A DNA stretch of 15,180 bases from CAZCDM01 sp964497475 (GTDB lineage Bacteria > Planctomycetota > Phycisphaerae > SM23-33): the NCBI GenBank assembly GCA_964497475.1, contig CAZCDM010000038.1:1-15180 (forward strand). The letters run 5' to 3'. The position numbers were made by a program, and so were the translations under genes. This document shows, piece after piece, positions 13,839 to 15,180 of the stretch; the stretch's first letter is position 1; each line of letters starts with the position of its first letter. The notes beneath the pieces are model-generated. The model was given only the letters and a program-made list of their open reading frames with translations, was not told the origin of the DNA and searched no databases.

Positions 13839-14686
13839 ACGAGCGGCTTGCTGCCGCTTTTGACGGGCTTGGGCGTCTGGGTCGGTGAACCTTCGGTCGA
13901 GAGCGACTCGCCCTGCTGCAGGGCACGGATCAACTCCTCCGACCAGCTCTCGGTCCGGATCAGCGGCGCGATGAACTGCGCGACGAAGTGGGCGTCGGCA
14001 CTGGAGAAATGCCCACCCCGATGCCCCGCCTTGGCCATCTGCTTGGTCCAGCCGACCTGGTAGAGTTTATCATACGCCCGCGGCAGATCGGTCGGCACGA
14101 GGAACCCCTCCTTGCCGGCCGAGACGCTGTGCGAGCCGTCCATCGTGCCGTACACCGTCGTGCCCACGCCCAACAGCATCCAGTCCTGAGCGGAGTAATA
14201 GCTCACGATACCACGGCGGGTCTTGTTCAGTGCGTCGGTCAGGTCGTACTCTCGGGAAATCGATGCGTTCACGAGAATCAGTCCTTCAAGGCTCTCGCGC
14301 TGGTCGAACGCCTCGGCCGTCCAGATCGCGATGGCCCCGCCGCCGCTGTGGCCCAGCAGCATCACCGGCCGATGCGGAAACGCATGGCGGTACCGCTGGA
14401 TGCGTTCGTAGAGCAGCCGGGCCTGTTTGTGATTGCGTTCCGAGGCGCGGAGGTTGTACAACGGGCCCCAGCTGCTGGTCCAGTCCTGGATTTCCACCGC
14501 CCAGTTCACGCCCCCGGCGATCAGGCCGCGAGCGATGTCCTCGTTGAGGACGCTGCGCCCCTCGATGCCCGGCAGGACGATCACCAGCCCGCGCTCCAGG
14601 CGGGCGCCGGTAACGTAAGGCTGGAGCTGCCTGCAGCCGCCAGCGAGGAGGCTCGCAAACACCAGGATGGCCACGGTGCGTTTCAT
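13826..14686 (-). CDS. Probable lipoprotein alpha/beta hydrolase
   Basis: The 286-residue product begins with a lipoprotein-like signal (MKRTVAILVFASLLAGGC) with Cys18 as the probable lipidation site; alanine rather than leucine at -3 makes the lipobox slightly atypical. The mature part is an alpha/beta hydrolase: oxyanion-region VLPGIEG (37-43), nucleophile elbow GHSGGG with Ser114 (112-117), likely acid Asp168 (SAQDW) and likely base His226 in GGHFS. A Pro/Ser/Thr-rich tail (about 262-286) ends it. Substrate unknown: an esterase or lipase acting at the envelope is the most one can say. I start at 14686 instead of an in-frame ATG at 14707 because the shorter form begins directly with the signal peptide and a TATACT box lies nine bases before it. 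It converges with the kinase gene across an 18-base gap. Confidence 0.78.
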   Translation of the reverse strand: MKRTVAILVFASLLAGGCRQLQPYVTGARLERGLVIVLPGIEGRSVLNEDIARGLIAGGVNWAVEIQDWTSSWGPLYNLRASERNHKQARLLYERIQRYRHAFPHRPVMLLGHSGGGAIAIWTAEAFDQRESLEGLILVNASISREYDLTDALNKTRRGIVSYYSAQDWMLLGVGTTVYGTMDGSHSVSAGKEGFLVPTDLPRAYDKLYQVGWTKQMAKAGHRGGHFSSADAHFVAQFIAPLIRTESWSEELIRALQQGESLSTEGSPTQTPKPVKSGSKPLVPVH

Positions 14687-14695
14687 GGTCCGGCG

Positions 14696-14701
14696 AGTAT
14701 A
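14696..14701 (-). promoter_or_regulatory. Candidate -10 box of the hydrolase gene
   Basis: TATACT on the minus strand ends nine bases before the ATG at 14686, which would give a leader of two or three bases. No good -35 lies 16-19 bases upstream (TAGGCG at 17), so this rests on the -10 alone. The box would be inside the gene if the ATG at 14707 were used. Confidence 0.3.
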
Positions 14702-14801
14702 GCCCATCGCCGCGAAACCGCCTACCCTTTTTCCCGGAGGAAGCGAGCGATCTTGGCGCGGATTTAATGCAAGCTTCGCAAAGTTTGCTCCTCGCTGATC
14801 C

Positions 14802-14807
14802 TATAAT
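14802..14807 (+). promoter_or_regulatory. -10 box of the small-peptide transcription unit
   Basis: A perfect TATAAT. Transcription would begin near 14814, about 90 bases before the strong ribosome site of the 32-residue peptide gene. No clear -35 box is found 16-19 bases upstream; the surrounding 14763-14807 is AT-rich for this genome. Confidence 0.4.
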
Positions 14808-14819
14808 ACCGCAGACGCG

Positions 14820-14909
14820 ATGGAACAGTGGACGGCCGGACCCGTCCCCGCGTCAAAGAAGTACCAGCCTTGTGTAATGACCAAACCCAGGAAAGGAGAT
14901 CGACCATGA
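14820..14909 (+). CDS. Possible 29-residue leader peptide
   Basis: An ATG at 14820, 12 bases after TATAAT, opens a frame of 29 codons whose TGA (14907-14909) overlaps the ATG (14906-14908) of the next small gene as ATGA. The product is polar and basic, with KK and KPRKGDRP near its end, and is not recognised. There is no ribosome site, but the start would lie about six bases from the predicted transcript end. The ATGA overlap repeats the coupling style of the large operon in this window, but a single short frame could end this way by chance. Confidence 0.2.
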   Translation: MEQWTAGPVPASKKYQPCVMTKPRKGDRP

Positions 14910-15004
14910 GACCCAACGCAACCCGCTGGCTGAACGCCAGCGCGGCGCTGCTGACTCTGGCCGGTGCATTTCAGCTGTTTCTGCTGCTGACCGGCGAGAT
15001 CTGA
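14906..15004 (+). CDS. Small hydrophobic membrane peptide (32 residues)
   Basis: A 32-residue frame (begins MRPNATRWLN, ends LTGEI) with one strong hydrophobic helix at about residues 9-29, two arginines before it and a glutamate after it, which suggests a single-pass inner-membrane protein with its N-terminus inside. The ribosome site AAAGGAG, seven bases before the ATG, is the best in the window. A TATAAT box lies about 100 bases upstream and a textbook intrinsic terminator starts 38 bases after the stop, so it has its own transcription unit. I do not recognise the sequence. Size, hydrophobicity and gene layout recall type I toxin peptides and other small membrane regulators, but no antisense promoter is visible, so no function is assigned. 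Confidence 0.6.
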   Translation: MRPNATRWLNASAALLTLAGAFQLFLLLTGEI

Positions 15005-15041
15005 GCCCCTCATCGCCCGTAACGTAACGATCACCATACGG

Positions 15042-15069
15042 CGGCGGCCTTAAGCCGCCGTTTTTTTTT
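15042..15069 (+). terminator. Intrinsic terminator after the small peptide gene
   Basis: A perfect 7-bp stem, CGGCGGC (15042-15048) and GCCGCCG (15054-15060), with a CTTAA loop, followed directly by nine T (15061-15069). It ends the transcription unit of the 32-residue peptide. It is the only textbook intrinsic terminator seen in the window. Confidence 0.92.
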
Positions 15070-15071
15070 GG

Positions 15072-15121
15072 TTCATGTCCCATTACCGGGGAACGTCTTG
15101 GGACCAATGTTGAGAACTTCT
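15072..15121 (+). repeat. Dispersed repeat, copy B
   Basis: Same-orientation copy of 125-175, about 85 percent identical with one gap. It starts three bases after the T run of the terminator. The remaining bases to 15180 are AT-richer; an ATG at 15161 is open to the window edge but has no ribosome site and too little sequence to judge. Confidence 0.75.
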
Positions 15122-15180
15122 CTAATCTAAGTAACTATCTCAAAACGGTGAATCTTGCCGATGAATATCCGTGGGACCTC

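Noticed and set aside
14814..15060. Type I toxin-antitoxin pair with an antisense RNA
   Set aside because: The peptide fits the size and hydrophobicity, but I found no promoter with acceptable spacing on the opposite strand, so the antitoxin half is unsupported.

Overview
The window is GC-rich and densely coded, with no rRNA, tRNA, phage, transposase or CRISPR genes. It looks like the chromosome of a planctomycete, most likely of the Phycisphaerae type. This is inferred from gene style: a eukaryote-type (GT3) glycogen synthase, a LysA with a CFSVK active site, a GC-rich dispersed hairpin repeat, and few strong Shine-Dalgarno sites. No marker gene proves it.

Layout. Positions 1-420 hold no gene but a dense array of short GC-rich hairpins and copies of dispersed repeats, followed by a possible 26-residue membrane peptide (499-579, +). 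On the minus strand come a STAS-domain anti-sigma-factor antagonist (598-936) with its own promoter, then a two-gene unit read from 4158 down to 1057: a UxaE-like tagaturonate epimerase followed by a GT3 glycogen synthase. Divergent to it is rlmL/rlmKL (4242-6395, +), a bifunctional 23S rRNA methyltransferase. LysA (6417-7712, -) faces it tail to tail; upstream of lysA on the same strand is a seven-helix membrane protein with a coiled coil and a C-terminal four-cysteine zinc-ribbon-like module (7768-8862). A tight three-gene operon follows on the minus strand (12464 to 8957): metallophosphoesterase, HtrA/Deg-type periplasmic protease and glycerate kinase, each junction an ATGA overlap. Divergent to that operon is an APH-family small-molecule kinase with an acidic, proline-rich tail (12620-13807, +), which converges on a probable lipoprotein alpha/beta hydrolase (13826-14686, -). 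The right end has a small self-contained transcription unit: a TATAAT box, a possible 29-codon leader frame, a 32-residue hydrophobic peptide with the best ribosome site in the window (14906-15004, +), and an intrinsic terminator (15042-15069). A copy of the dispersed repeat seen near position 125 recurs at 15072.

How the genes work together. Most are housekeeping or central metabolism: lysine and peptidoglycan precursor synthesis (lysA), ribosome modification (rlmL), glycogen storage (GT3), hexuronate and glycerate metabolism (UxaE-like, glycerate kinase) and envelope protein quality control (HtrA). I see no defence or secondary-metabolite system. The most unusual signals are (1) three genes (rlmL, lysA, the phosphoesterase) that each have a TTG-box, a 17-base spacer and a -10-like box ending only 6-8 bases before the start codon, which predicts leaderless or nearly leaderless mRNAs, with a fourth weaker case at the hydrolase; (2) the small hydrophobic-peptide transcription unit at the right end; and (3) the orphan membrane/zinc-ribbon protein that has a sensor-like architecture but no recognisable output domain.
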